This document shows positions 1-8,300 of a stretch of 35,873 bases of DNA, piece after piece. This DNA is from Bacteroidales bacterium UBA5548 (lineage in GTDB: Bacteria; Bacteroidota; Bacteroidia; Bacteroidales; UBA932): assembly GCA_002425935.1 (NCBI GenBank), contig DINE01000006.1:67529-103401 (forward strand), given 5' to 3'. A program made the position numbers and the translations under genes. The notes under the pieces are model-generated. The model did no database searches and was not told where the DNA came from. It saw only the letters and a program-made list of their open reading frames with translations. Within the stretch, counting starts at the first letter, position 1. Every line of letters begins with the position of its first letter.

Positions 1-621
1 ATTCTTAATTATACCTATCCTCAGACCAATATATTTTAGGTGGATATTATAATCTGTTTCAAGTGGGTTCGGCAGAAGTATTGACTCCGGCAGAATAACT
101 TTTCTGTTAAGTTGATGGTACTTTACCGTCCCGTTAATTGCCCAGCCTTTACCAAGAGAGTATTGAACCGATCCAGATCCGATAAATCCAAGGCCATGAC
201 CACTGTCATAGTAAAAGGTGTCGAAATATGAATCATGAGCACCCTCAACCTCAATGTGGTTATAAAGCGCACCCGCTCTTAGTGTGTAAGAGAATCTGCT
301 CTCTTTAAAGGCATTCCTGTACTGAAGTCCGTACATATAGCCAGTCTCCTCAAAATCGAAATATTCATTTCCGAAAGTATTCCAGCCCCAACCAGCGAAA
401 ACTCCAAAATTCTTGTACGCGGTAAAACCAATAACCCCGTCTGCTCCCATACCGGTATTTACTTTAAACCCGCCCGGTTTTTCAATAGCAATAGAGTGTC
501 CCCCGCCCAGTTCAACAGAAAACCTGTTTTTAAACGAATACTTTGAGCCTGTCTCCTGCGAGATTCCCGCTACGGTGACAATGCCGAAAATTGCTGTTAA
601 TAGAAGTGCTTTAATTTTCAT
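1..621 (-). CDS. Small outer-membrane beta-barrel-like protein, 3' end cut by window edge
   Basis: I translated this by hand from an ATG at 621. It starts MKIKALLLTAIFGIVTVAGISQ, a clear signal peptide, and stays open to base 1, giving 207 codons. The mature part alternates hydrophobic and polar residues and is rich in Gly and aromatics (for example FGVFAGWGWNTFG and GLQYRNAFK), as expected for a small barrel or an OmpW/porin-like surface protein. It is a paralogue of the next gene (744-1355): both share FSVE.G.G.SFA/SIA near the N terminus, an LPESI motif and a C-terminal hGhRhGI block. Since the neighbour ends just after that block, only a few residues should be missing here. It has its own -7 box 23 nt upstream and lies distal to the fimbrial operon. 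Function is unknown; outer-membrane location is inferred. Confidence 0.75.
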   Translation of the reverse strand, partial: MKIKALLLTAIFGIVTVAGISQETGSKYSFKNRFSVELGGGHSIAIEKPGGFKVNTGMGADGVIGFTAYKNFGVFAGWGWNTFGNEYFDFEETGYMYGLQYRNAFKESRFSYTLRAGALYNHIEVEGAHDSYFDTFYYDSGHGLGFIGSGSVQYSLGKGWAINGTVKYHQLNRKVILPESILLPNPLETDYNIHLKYIGLRIGIIKN

Positions 622-643
622 GTTCTTTAATTAATTTGAGGCG

Positions 644-651
644 CAAAATTA
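644..651 (-). promoter_or_regulatory. Bacteroidota -7 promoter box
   Basis: The minus strand reads TAATTTTG, a full match to TAnnTTTG. The predicted transcription start is about 640, giving a leader of roughly 20 nt before the ATG at 621. A TTTG lies at 669-672 on the same strand, 17 nt upstream, slightly closer than a usual -33 element. This suggests that the first barrel gene can be transcribed independently of the fimbrial operon. Confidence 0.45.
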
Positions 652-743
652 TCCAGCGAAACACGATACAAATAACAAAACCTTATGAACTCGCTTTAAA
701 AGGAGCTGAACGCGAATAATTGCGCCCCAAATGTGCTTTCTGA

Positions 744-1355
744 CTAAAAACTCTTTGTTATACCGACTCTAACACCTAAATGGCTTAAGCAGAAATTACG
801 TGGCATAAATATTATTATCTCCGAACCGCTTGTGCCATCAGGGTAAATTGACTCCGGAAGCGTAAGTCTGGTGTTCATCAGACTGTACCTGAGTGTACCT
901 GTAATAAGCCACCCTCTCCCTGCAAGATATCTTATACTTCCGGAGGTGTAAAACCCTTCTGAGTAGCCGGAATCAAAATAGAGATCCCTTCTGTCGCTAC
1001 CTGTAACAACTATGTGGTTGAACACCTTACCGACTCTGAGCAAATAGTCGGTTTTTCCTGTGAAAGCCGGTATGGTGTACTGAACACCATAGATTACCCC
1101 GCTCTCATGATAACGAAACGGCCCGTTTGAAGAGAAGCTGCTAGTTGCCCATCCCCCAAAAAGACCAACATTTGCCGCCAAATCAAGAGCTAAAATACCG
1201 TCAAATCCCCTTCCGTATTTTAGCCTTACCCCACCAGTCTCTCTCATGGCAAATGATGGTCCCGAGCCCGCCTCCACCGAGAACCGCCCGGTTGTGATCT
1301 GGGAGTGAAGATTAGTAACTATTAAAAAAGAACATAGAATAAATAACTGTTTCAT
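744..1355 (-). CDS. Small outer-membrane beta-barrel-like protein at the end of the fimbrial operon
   Basis: I chose the start MKQLFILCSFLIVTNLHSQ at 1355 because its ATG overlaps the TGA of the upstream FISUMP gene as ATGA, a typical translational coupling. An ATG four codons upstream (1367) is also open. The 203-aa product has a signal peptide ending near HSQ. The rest is a Gly/aromatic-rich body with alternating residues (for example GGVRLKYGRGFDG, LFGGWATSS, GVIYGVQYT) that looks like a beta barrel. It is a paralogue of the gene at 1-621. The coupling places it with the fimbrial proteins, perhaps as an outer-membrane or surface accessory. No specific family was recognised. Confidence 0.75.
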   Translation of the reverse strand: MKQLFILCSFLIVTNLHSQITTGRFSVEAGSGPSFAMRETGGVRLKYGRGFDGILALDLAANVGLFGGWATSSFSSNGPFRYHESGVIYGVQYTIPAFTGKTDYLLRVGKVFNHIVVTGSDRRDLYFDSGYSEGFYTSGSIRYLAGRGWLITGTLRYSLMNTRLTLPESIYPDGTSGSEIIIFMPRNFCLSHLGVRVGITKSF

Positions 1356-2899
1356 TTTTTTACACATCTGATTGAATTCCCAATCCCTTTATACATCCCT
1401 GTATTGGCTGATGAATAAGGGGATACTCTAAATGCCCTGGCCATTACCGAAACGGTGTCAACAGTCCAGTAATATCCATGGGCGTTAATATTTCTTGAGG
1501 CCCCGGTGAAATAAACATGACCAGCTGCCGGCAGGAAAATGCTTTGTGAAGTATTTGAGAGGTCACTGCATGCCATCCACCTTCCGGGCAACCCGTCAAC
1601 GCCTCCTGCACCGGCCAAAACCCCAATGCTGCTCATTTGATTCAGGGCATCAAACTCCTCGTATGTAGGCACTCTCCACCCCTCAGGACATGGGTTGTAC
1701 ATCTCAGACATCTCCCATTTAATGTAAGAGCCGTCGCACCAGTTGAAAGGATCCAGAAAATTTGTAAAAAACACATCGCTGTTCTCTTGACTATTGCCTT
1801 CATCAAGGGCCAAAATACAGTTTATCTGATTTGTTGTGCCGTACGGCTGACCAAATCTCCTGTGCCATTGGTAGTAGAGGCCATATTTATTATTTTCATC
1901 ATAACCTGCATTTACAGGCGCCCACGTAACACCTCCAATAGTAACAGGTTGAAGATCCGATCCCTTTATCTCAGGAATCTCTGATTTATCAAGGTCTAAA
2001 AGTATCGTATATTTTCTCCCCCGTTGGAAAATTACATCAGACTTTACAACCTCTTTAACAACTCCATCTATCTCTACGCATACGGTCATAGTATTTGGGG
2101 TATTCCAAGGAAGAATTACCATATAAGCCTTTGGAGTATTATTGAAGTCGTTTCCCGGAGTAATTGGCGATTCGAACGACAATATAACATCATTTGAAAA
2201 GCCGTTCATCTCCTCAAAAAAGTATGGATTACCGGAGGCAGGCGTCTCCTGTGCAAGATTTATCGTAGCTGATTCAAACGAAAGAGGCAAAACACCTTTA
2301 AGACCTATTTTCGTTATTGACCCTGTACCTGAATTTCTCCTGATTTTAAACTCAAGCACTGTGAATACATGATTATATCTTAAAGAGATTGCAGCACCAC
2401 TACCTGATACTCCCGGGTATTTTGCCATTGAGGGTTTTGAAACCAAAAAATCAAGAGAGGCAATATGCTCAACATTGTCACCCACACTCTGAGTTTGAAT
2501 TCTGGGCAGCGATACGGGAACAGAGGTATAATCTATTTCTCCCTCCTTATAAGGATAGTATGAATAAAAAAGATGCTCTCCTATCCCCCAGTAAACAGAG
2601 CCCTGAAACAGAGACCTCTCCCCACTTGTAACAGCTGTCAGAGGCAGGTTTGCAATACCCGGTATTCCGCCGGGCTCAAAACAAGCCTGAAGGGAGAAGA
2701 GACCCACTCTGTCTGAATTCTCAATCCAATGGGTTGTCAATCCGTTGAGCGTAGTCTTAGTCTCATAATAATCGTCACCTCTGCCGCAGATGAAGGTTAT
2801 TGAACCCTTCTCTCCGGAACCCAAAATGCCACCCCCCTGCTTTACGCAGGAGAGTGAAAGCACTAGCACAAATAAGAGAGGTAAAACTGAGTTTTTCAA
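1352..2899 (-). CDS. Fimbrillin-like lipoprotein with C-terminal FISUMP domain (515 aa)
   Basis: The signal peptide ends in the lipobox LSLSC with Cys18. Residues ~35-310 form an Mfa/FimA-like fimbrillin domain: TKTTLNGLTTHW, a GSVYW..GEH.FYSYYPY core, a YNHVFTVLEFKI strand and a GRKYTILLDL end. Residues ~315-515 are a FISUMP domain (Fibrobacter succinogenes major paralogous domain, TIGR02145-like) with VTWAPVNAGY, YYQWHRRFGQ, NPCPEGWRVPTYEEFDAL and the terminal SIRCVKK. The start codon is TTG (2899-2897); an in-frame TAA lies five codons upstream and no ATG intervenes. The N-terminal half closely resembles that of the 849-aa neighbour, indicating duplication. Probable role: surface fibre subunit or tip adhesin, with the FISUMP domain presenting a ligand-binding surface; this role is inferred. 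Confidence 0.88.
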   Translation of the reverse strand: MKNSVLPLLFVLVLSLSCVKQGGGILGSGEKGSITFICGRGDDYYETKTTLNGLTTHWIENSDRVGLFSLQACFEPGGIPGIANLPLTAVTSGERSLFQGSVYWGIGEHLFYSYYPYKEGEIDYTSVPVSLPRIQTQSVGDNVEHIASLDFLVSKPSMAKYPGVSGSGAAISLRYNHVFTVLEFKIRRNSGTGSITKIGLKGVLPLSFESATINLAQETPASGNPYFFEEMNGFSNDVILSFESPITPGNDFNNTPKAYMVILPWNTPNTMTVCVEIDGVVKEVVKSDVIFQRGRKYTILLDLDKSEIPEIKGSDLQPVTIGGVTWAPVNAGYDENNKYGLYYQWHRRFGQPYGTTNQINCILALDEGNSQENSDVFFTNFLDPFNWCDGSYIKWEMSEMYNPCPEGWRVPTYEEFDALNQMSSIGVLAGAGGVDGLPGRWMACSDLSNTSQSIFLPAAGHVYFTGASRNINAHGYYWTVDTVSVMARAFRVSPYSSANTGMYKGIGNSIRCVKK

Positions 2900-2988
2900 T
2901 TTTTGGTCTGTGAGTTAAAGTATGTGATAAACAATATTAAAAATACCGTTAAACACAACTAAATTATATCTCCAATCAATGTTTTCAT

Positions 2989-5538
2989 TTATTTAACACA
3001 CCTGATTGACATAGCAAATGATCTTATCGCAGTATTATTTGCGTCTATTACTAGGTATGAGTTTCCAAAATTTAAATAGACAGAATAGCCACTAAATCCG
3101 GATATCCCCGAAGTTAAGGTCCAGTAAAAGCCCGAATTACTCTGATTTACAAAACCATTCCATCTGTCTCGATAGCCATTATAGGGAAGAAACACACAAC
3201 CCTCCTTACTTCCTGCATGATTTGGACCAAACCATCTACCAGGCATTCCTTGAGAATTGGTGCCATATGAGTGACCAGAGCTCACTAATGATTGAAATTC
3301 AGTAAGAGATGGCACTCTCCAGCCATCAGGACATGGATTATAATTCCTAACCATACTCCATGTTGTCTTTACCGGAGAAATGTGATTGTAAGGATCGGTG
3401 GAGCTATTAATAAAGAAATTTTGATATTTTGGCAAGTTGACAGTATCAGCATGTAAAGGGCCACTTATAATTATTGGAGCCGGAGTATTTGCCGTTACCT
3501 CTCCATTCATTCCATATTTTCTATGCCATTGGTACAGCAGGCCCGCCTTATGTGTGTTTTCATTATAACCGGCATTCCATGGCGCCCATGTTAATCCATT
3601 TATTTCAACCTCTTTCCCTTCGTATTGGGGTTGTTGGGCTAATGTTGTAAACTTATATTGATCTCCATAATAAGTAGTTCCAGCAGAATTTTTCGCATAA
3701 GCTCTTACATAATAGGTTGTTATTTCATTTAATAAATTCAGATTTACCGTAAATTCTCCTATTCCGCCTGTTTGGGCAACTACTTTATTTACGGAAGGAT
3801 CAACTGCCGTTCCGAAGAAAACTCCTCTTTCAGTTATTGGATGGCTTCCCTGATATTCAATATTACCTCCAACTTTTGCACCGTCGTGACTGATATCATT
3901 AGGTTTAATTGTGTACAAAATTGCATTTGGAGATGGCGTTACATCTTTCACGCATCGTACTGCTAAACCACTGGCTCTATCTGTAGATGGCAATGATGGA
4001 GTTGAAGCAGAAGTGGTGAATTGCATATAATCTGCCAACTTAGTTGGAGGAGAGGGTCTTGATGAGGCCCAGTAAAGTCCATGTGAGGTAGCATTTGCTC
4101 TCCCTGCAGTAGCAGAAACTGTAAAATAACCTGTAATTGGGAAAAAAACAGCCGTAGTCGCCCTTCTTTCAGAATCATCATGATATGGTCCTATCCACTT
4201 ACCCAACAAATCATCAACACCTCCATTTGTTGTTCCAATATTTGTCACTCCAATCTTAATTAATGCATCAAATTCACTTTTAGTAGGAAGCCTCCACCCC
4301 TCTGGACATGGGTTAAATTTCTGAGAGTTATTCCATTCAGTTTGTAAAACAGGGCACCAATCCTTTGGATCAACACCATTTTTAAGAAAGACATCTCTAT
4401 ATTTATCCTGTGCCGTTTCCTGGTCCAAATCAACACGCCATAAGCTTGTTGCAAATTCATGTGAGGTGGGATATACTGCAACAGACAACCCAAAACCATA
4501 CTTTCTGTGCCATTGAAATAATTCCCCCTGTTTAAGATCCTCTCTATATCCCACATTAACAGGGGCCCACATTAGGTCGCCTATTGTAACAGGCTTAAGA
4601 TCTGACCCTTTTATTACAACCTTTGATGCTCCAGTAACATCAACCTGAACAGTATATTTCTTGCCTCTTTTAAACTCTATGCCTGACTTTGCCACTTCGT
4701 AGTAAACATTGTTTATTTCAAATCCAATATTTACATCTCCGGTATGCTTCCCGGGCAAAACAACCATATTCACTTTTGGAGCAACAGAGAAGTTAACATT
4801 AGTCGGGCTAAATGTTGTATCAAGCTCAACAGTAACTGATTTTGATGTATTTGTCACTCCATCAATAACGTATGGTGCTTCTGCTCCCGGAACGCTTTGT
4901 GAAAGATTAATTGTTCCGCTTTCAAATGCTAATGGTTCAGAACCTCTTAAACGTACTTTTTTAATCGCACCACTACCTGAAGTTCTTTTTATCTGAAATT
5001 CTATGATACAAAACAGATGGTTATACCTTAACGAGACTGTTGCCGGTGCTCCGGAGAACCCGGGGTATTTTGCAGTATGTGGCTTTGCAACAAGAAAATC
5101 AAGTGAACTAAGATGACCTCTTCTATTGACTGCAGTTTGCCTCTGACTGGACGGAAGCGACACAGGGACTGCTGTATGCGGAGGAGTGCCGGCGGCATAG
5201 GGGTAGTAAGAATAAAAGGTGTGTTCGCCGGTGTTCCAGTAAACCGAGCCGCTGAACTGTGACCTTGCTCCGCTGCTGAGAGCGGTAAGAGGTTCGTTGA
5301 CAACGCCGGGAGCTCCACCAATCTCTTTTGATGCCTGCAGTGAGAAGAGCCCCACCTTGTCGGTATTTGCAACCCACTCGGTCTGCAGGCCGTTAAGAGT
5401 TGTCTTGGTAGCTGGCTGATAATCTTCGCCCACAAACATTACCGTTCCGTCATCAACGAGTTCCGGGATAGGCTCATCTTTTATACATGAAAAAAACAGT
5501 ATGCCAAGAGTGGCAAATATCAAAAATCTCTTTACCAT
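2989..5538 (-). CDS. Large fimbrillin-like lipoprotein with two FISUMP domains and an Fn3-like linker (849 aa)
   Basis: The lipobox is FFSC with Cys18. The approximate order is: fimbrillin-like domain 30-320 (TKTTLNGLQTEW, FYSYYPY, YNHLFCIIEFQI); FISUMP domain one 325-545 (LMWAPVNVGY, FQWHRKYGFG, NPCPEGWRLPTKSEFDAL, LAVRCVKD); Fn3-like domain 550-645 (ITERGVFFG, TTYYVRAYAKNSAGTTYYG); and FISUMP domain two 655-849 (LTWAPWNAGY, YQWHRKYGMN, NPCPDGWRVPSLTEFQSL, MSIRCVK). This reads as a single-FISUMP fimbrillin like its neighbours, extended by an Fn3-FISUMP module. Its first 7 nt overlap the end of the DUF4906-like gene. An 89-nt gap separates it from the next gene, which could house a promoter although no TAnnTTTG box is visible. 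A modular adhesin at a fibre tip or on the cell surface is the likely role. Confidence 0.88.
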   Translation of the reverse strand: MVKRFLIFATLGILFFSCIKDEPIPELVDDGTVMFVGEDYQPATKTTLNGLQTEWVANTDKVGLFSLQASKEIGGAPGVVNEPLTALSSGARSQFSGSVYWNTGEHTFYSYYPYAAGTPPHTAVPVSLPSSQRQTAVNRRGHLSSLDFLVAKPHTAKYPGFSGAPATVSLRYNHLFCIIEFQIKRTSGSGAIKKVRLRGSEPLAFESGTINLSQSVPGAEAPYVIDGVTNTSKSVTVELDTTFSPTNVNFSVAPKVNMVVLPGKHTGDVNIGFEINNVYYEVAKSGIEFKRGKKYTVQVDVTGASKVVIKGSDLKPVTIGDLMWAPVNVGYREDLKQGELFQWHRKYGFGLSVAVYPTSHEFATSLWRVDLDQETAQDKYRDVFLKNGVDPKDWCPVLQTEWNNSQKFNPCPEGWRLPTKSEFDALIKIGVTNIGTTNGGVDDLLGKWIGPYHDDSERRATTAVFFPITGYFTVSATAGRANATSHGLYWASSRPSPPTKLADYMQFTTSASTPSLPSTDRASGLAVRCVKDVTPSPNAILYTIKPNDISHDGAKVGGNIEYQGSHPITERGVFFGTAVDPSVNKVVAQTGGIGEFTVNLNLLNEITTYYVRAYAKNSAGTTYYGDQYKFTTLAQQPQYEGKEVEINGLTWAPWNAGYNENTHKAGLLYQWHRKYGMNGEVTANTPAPIIISGPLHADTVNLPKYQNFFINSSTDPYNHISPVKTTWSMVRNYNPCPDGWRVPSLTEFQSLVSSGHSYGTNSQGMPGRWFGPNHAGSKEGCVFLPYNGYRDRWNGFVNQSNSGFYWTLTSGISGFSGYSVYLNFGNSYLVIDANNTAIRSFAMSIRCVK

Positions 5539-6608
5539 ACAATCACTACCTCCTGAAATGTTTCAATATCCGATATTCTTACAACCTCAAGCCTTGCATC
5601 TGTAAGGCTTACACCTTTGAATTTTAAAGTTATGTTGTACTGTGTATTCGCGTTAATATTATAGTCTGATGTTAGATTGTTTCCCAGATAGAGTTTAAAA
5701 GTGGCACTCTCATTCACACGACCGTCGCTGTTAACACCCTCTCCCTTTATCTCAATCCAGGTCGATTTTTCTGGAGCATAGGCAGGTTTCTGCTGCTGGG
5801 AGCCAACTGATGCACTTACTCCTCTTATATTTTCTGGTATATAGTAACTCACATTGCCTGCGTAATCTCCTATGGTATAAGCTTCCCCGGAAATTCCGGT
5901 CTTGGAACCTGCGGTCACAGGGTAGTTTAAAACATTGTCAGGAGTAAGAAGTGTGCTGTTGAATGGATTTGAGATAAAAGAGGAGGTTTTTGGAACATCC
6001 CTAAGCTGCACAGAGGTTACCCTTAAACGTGTCGCATCAGGTATGCTGCTAACATCTTCTGATGTATATGTAAGGTTAATCCGAGCCCCAATCCTGTACA
6101 GTAGAACTGAGGAGTTTTTGTTTGGCACATTACCTTCGTAGGAGCCATACATTCTCATGTACTTAGTGATACCACCGGTAAACATCCCGGATTCGTCTGA
6201 TATTGAAAATGTTTTCTGTTTAAACTGCAGGTATGTAAATGTGTTTAATGGTGCATTTGCCTCATTAAATAGTGCTGAATCAAATGTGTTTGCGATAAAT
6301 ATAATTCTCTGGCCTAAACCCTGATTGAGAACAATTTGCAGATCAGCAAGGTTTCCAACAGTTGCCTTATATTCGCTTCTGACAAGTTTAGATGCGTCGT
6401 CTGTTCCGTTAAACTGCAATATCCACAAATTCACTACAGAATTCTCATTTACGGCTATTCCCGCCCTGGTTACAATGGCACCAAATTCAGCCGGGGCAAG
6501 CGAAAAACCCATCTCCACCTGTTTTACCCTACCTACATTGGGAAGCTCTTTTGAGCAAGAGACCATGAATAGAACTGCAATCAGTGATATGAATGTGAAT
6601 TTCCTCAT
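5532..6608 (-). CDS. DUF4906-like fimbrial lipoprotein (358 aa)
   Basis: The lipobox is FMVSC with Cys18 followed by SKE. The body contains VVNLWILQF near residue 80, a central MRMYGSYEG, YYIPENIRGV near 255 and, near the C terminus, FKLYLGNNLTSDYNINANT followed by YNITLKFKG. The YIPEN and YLGxN...DYNhxxNxxYxxxhxhxG patterns are those I associate with DUF4906 proteins of the Bacteroidales fimbrillin superfamily. Unlike its neighbours it has no FISUMP domain. It lies 7 nt after the 550-aa gene and overlaps the 849-aa gene by 7 nt. It is a candidate stalk or connector pilin between FISUMP-bearing subunits. The exact family name is less certain than the fimbrial assignment. Confidence 0.8.
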   Translation of the reverse strand: MRKFTFISLIAVLFMVSCSKELPNVGRVKQVEMGFSLAPAEFGAIVTRAGIAVNENSVVNLWILQFNGTDDASKLVRSEYKATVGNLADLQIVLNQGLGQRIIFIANTFDSALFNEANAPLNTFTYLQFKQKTFSISDESGMFTGGITKYMRMYGSYEGNVPNKNSSVLLYRIGARINLTYTSEDVSSIPDATRLRVTSVQLRDVPKTSSFISNPFNSTLLTPDNVLNYPVTAGSKTGISGEAYTIGDYAGNVSYYIPENIRGVSASVGSQQQKPAYAPEKSTWIEIKGEGVNSDGRVNESATFKLYLGNNLTSDYNINANTQYNITLKFKGVSLTDARLEVVRISDIETFQEVVIVW

Positions 6609-6615
6609 AGCGTTG

Positions 6616-8268
6616 TTATATCGGTTTTACACATCTTACAGATAATCCTGCTGCTCTATTAATTGTGCTAATCTCGTTTATTGTTTCAGTAAAGCGTAAT
6701 CTATATATATCATTTCCTGAAACGTCAACGGTAGTATATTGTCCATTAGGAGTTGTTGTTCTATAATTTGATGTCCCTTGACTACCAATTAGTCCTGCTG
6801 CCGGAAGAAAGACACTCCCATCCCGATTTGTACCATGATACCCTCCATACCATCGTCCTGCTACATTATTCATTCCTCCTTCACCCGCATTTACCCAAGT
6901 GCTCCCACTTGACCTTAATGAGTTAAATTCAGAAAAAGTAGGGATTCTCCAGCCTGAAGGGCACGGATTATACTGCTCTGACATATTCCACGATGATTGG
7001 ATAGAAGTACTCCAATTAAATGGAGATACCTCATTTTTATAAAATTTTGTACTATTGGCAACGTCGTTACCCAGTGCCAAATCCACCGGTCCGTTAACAA
7101 TATTTGTTGTTCCAAATGTTTGACCATATTTTCTATGCCACTGAAACATAAGTCCATATGGGTTATTAACCGGGTCGTAGCCAACATTCACCGGTGCCCA
7201 GTACAGATCGCCAATCCGGACAGGCTGCAATCCGTACCAGAGGTCGTCGTAGCCGCTGCTCACCTCGTATGAGACAAGGTTCCATTCGGCCACTCCGGTA
7301 ATATTGAGCGATTTGGGACTTAGTTTAACATTCAGAATACAGGCATTTCCTGGGGTCAGGTTAAGCACTCCCGTTCCTCCAAGTTTCGTGGTAAATTCTT
7401 GGCCGTCAATGGTAAATGCAAATTCAATATCTTCCCGGTTTAATATTTGGGTTGGTACAAGAAGCATATGGAAATTCCTTTGTGGGAAAAGTGTCGAAGG
7501 GGTGGTTCCGGGATCGCTAAAAAGTGTTATGTTAGAGTTAATGTTTGTTAATGTTAAACTTGAAACCATTGACCCTCCGACAAACTCTCCGTTTGAGAGG
7601 CTAATTCTCAAATCGTTAATTCCTTCTTTATTTACCCTGAAAATATTGCTTCCGGAGGTGCTCTTCATCTCCATTCGGCTTATATTGCCTATGTTTTCAT
7701 ATCCGGATTTGTAAAACACAAATGCCACAAGAGTGAGTGCATGATTCATCTTAAGATGTACCAATGCATTACCTGAGTTTATCGCAGAGCCTCCTGATGG
7801 AGGTGTCTTATCCTGCGCACACCAGAGATAATCGGGGATGGAGTCCCTTTTGTGCTCTCTTGGGATGTTTACCATAAGCACAGCGTCCTTGCCAGTACCT
7901 ACAAAGTTTGCCGGGTTTGCAGTAAAGGGGTAGTAGGCATATATTTTTGCATTATCGCCCTTAAGTGTTACCTCTCTTGCAACTCCTGACCCGTTATCAA
8001 TTATCCACGAAGCTGCCGGTTTTACCAATCGCAGATTGGTGTATAGCCCATTACCGTCATAAAGTTGTGTCCCCAAATGGTTTGTTATCTGAATTCCAAT
8101 CTCTTTTGCAGAGATATTAGTATCATCTACAAGAGATTTGGTTATCTCTCCTATTGCCGGAGATATTTGCAATGCGGCACTACCCTTAACCAGACTCCGC
8201 TCTTTTGAGCATGAGTTAAGCATAAGAAGGGCTGCAATTGCAAATATGTTAAGGCAATATCTCACCAT
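6616..8268 (-). CDS. Fimbrillin-like lipoprotein with C-terminal FISUMP domain (550 aa)
   Basis: The lipobox is LNSC with Cys20, followed by SKE. Residues ~30-325 resemble the Mfa_like_1 fimbrillins encoded at 8301-10311: NAKIYAYYPF, DYLWCAQDKT, MNHALTLVAFVFY and a C-terminal NACILNVKLSP. Residues ~345-550 form a FISUMP domain: LYWAPVNVGY, FQWHRKYGQ, NPCPSGWRIPTFSEFNSL and LSVRCVKPI. It is therefore the same fimbrillin+FISUMP design as the 515- and 849-aa proteins, but built on the N-terminal type of the upstream pilins. The gap to the upstream gene is 32 nt. The ATG at 8268 gives the only good signal peptide. Probable surface adhesin subunit. Confidence 0.87.
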   Translation of the reverse strand: MVRYCLNIFAIAALLMLNSCSKERSLVKGSAALQISPAIGEITKSLVDDTNISAKEIGIQITNHLGTQLYDGNGLYTNLRLVKPAASWIIDNGSGVAREVTLKGDNAKIYAYYPFTANPANFVGTGKDAVLMVNIPREHKRDSIPDYLWCAQDKTPPSGGSAINSGNALVHLKMNHALTLVAFVFYKSGYENIGNISRMEMKSTSGSNIFRVNKEGINDLRISLSNGEFVGGSMVSSLTLTNINSNITLFSDPGTTPSTLFPQRNFHMLLVPTQILNREDIEFAFTIDGQEFTTKLGGTGVLNLTPGNACILNVKLSPKSLNITGVAEWNLVSYEVSSGYDDLWYGLQPVRIGDLYWAPVNVGYDPVNNPYGLMFQWHRKYGQTFGTTNIVNGPVDLALGNDVANSTKFYKNEVSPFNWSTSIQSSWNMSEQYNPCPSGWRIPTFSEFNSLRSSGSTWVNAGEGGMNNVAGRWYGGYHGTNRDGSVFLPAAGLIGSQGTSNYRTTTPNGQYTTVDVSGNDIYRLRFTETINEISTINRAAGLSVRCVKPI

Positions 8269-8300
8269 TTGGCTCGTATGTTTTGCGGTTAGCTATTTAT

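Noticed and set aside
413..634. Open frame on the plus strand at the left edge
   Set aside because: It is antisense to the first barrel gene, whose minus-strand frame has a signal peptide and a clear paralogue.
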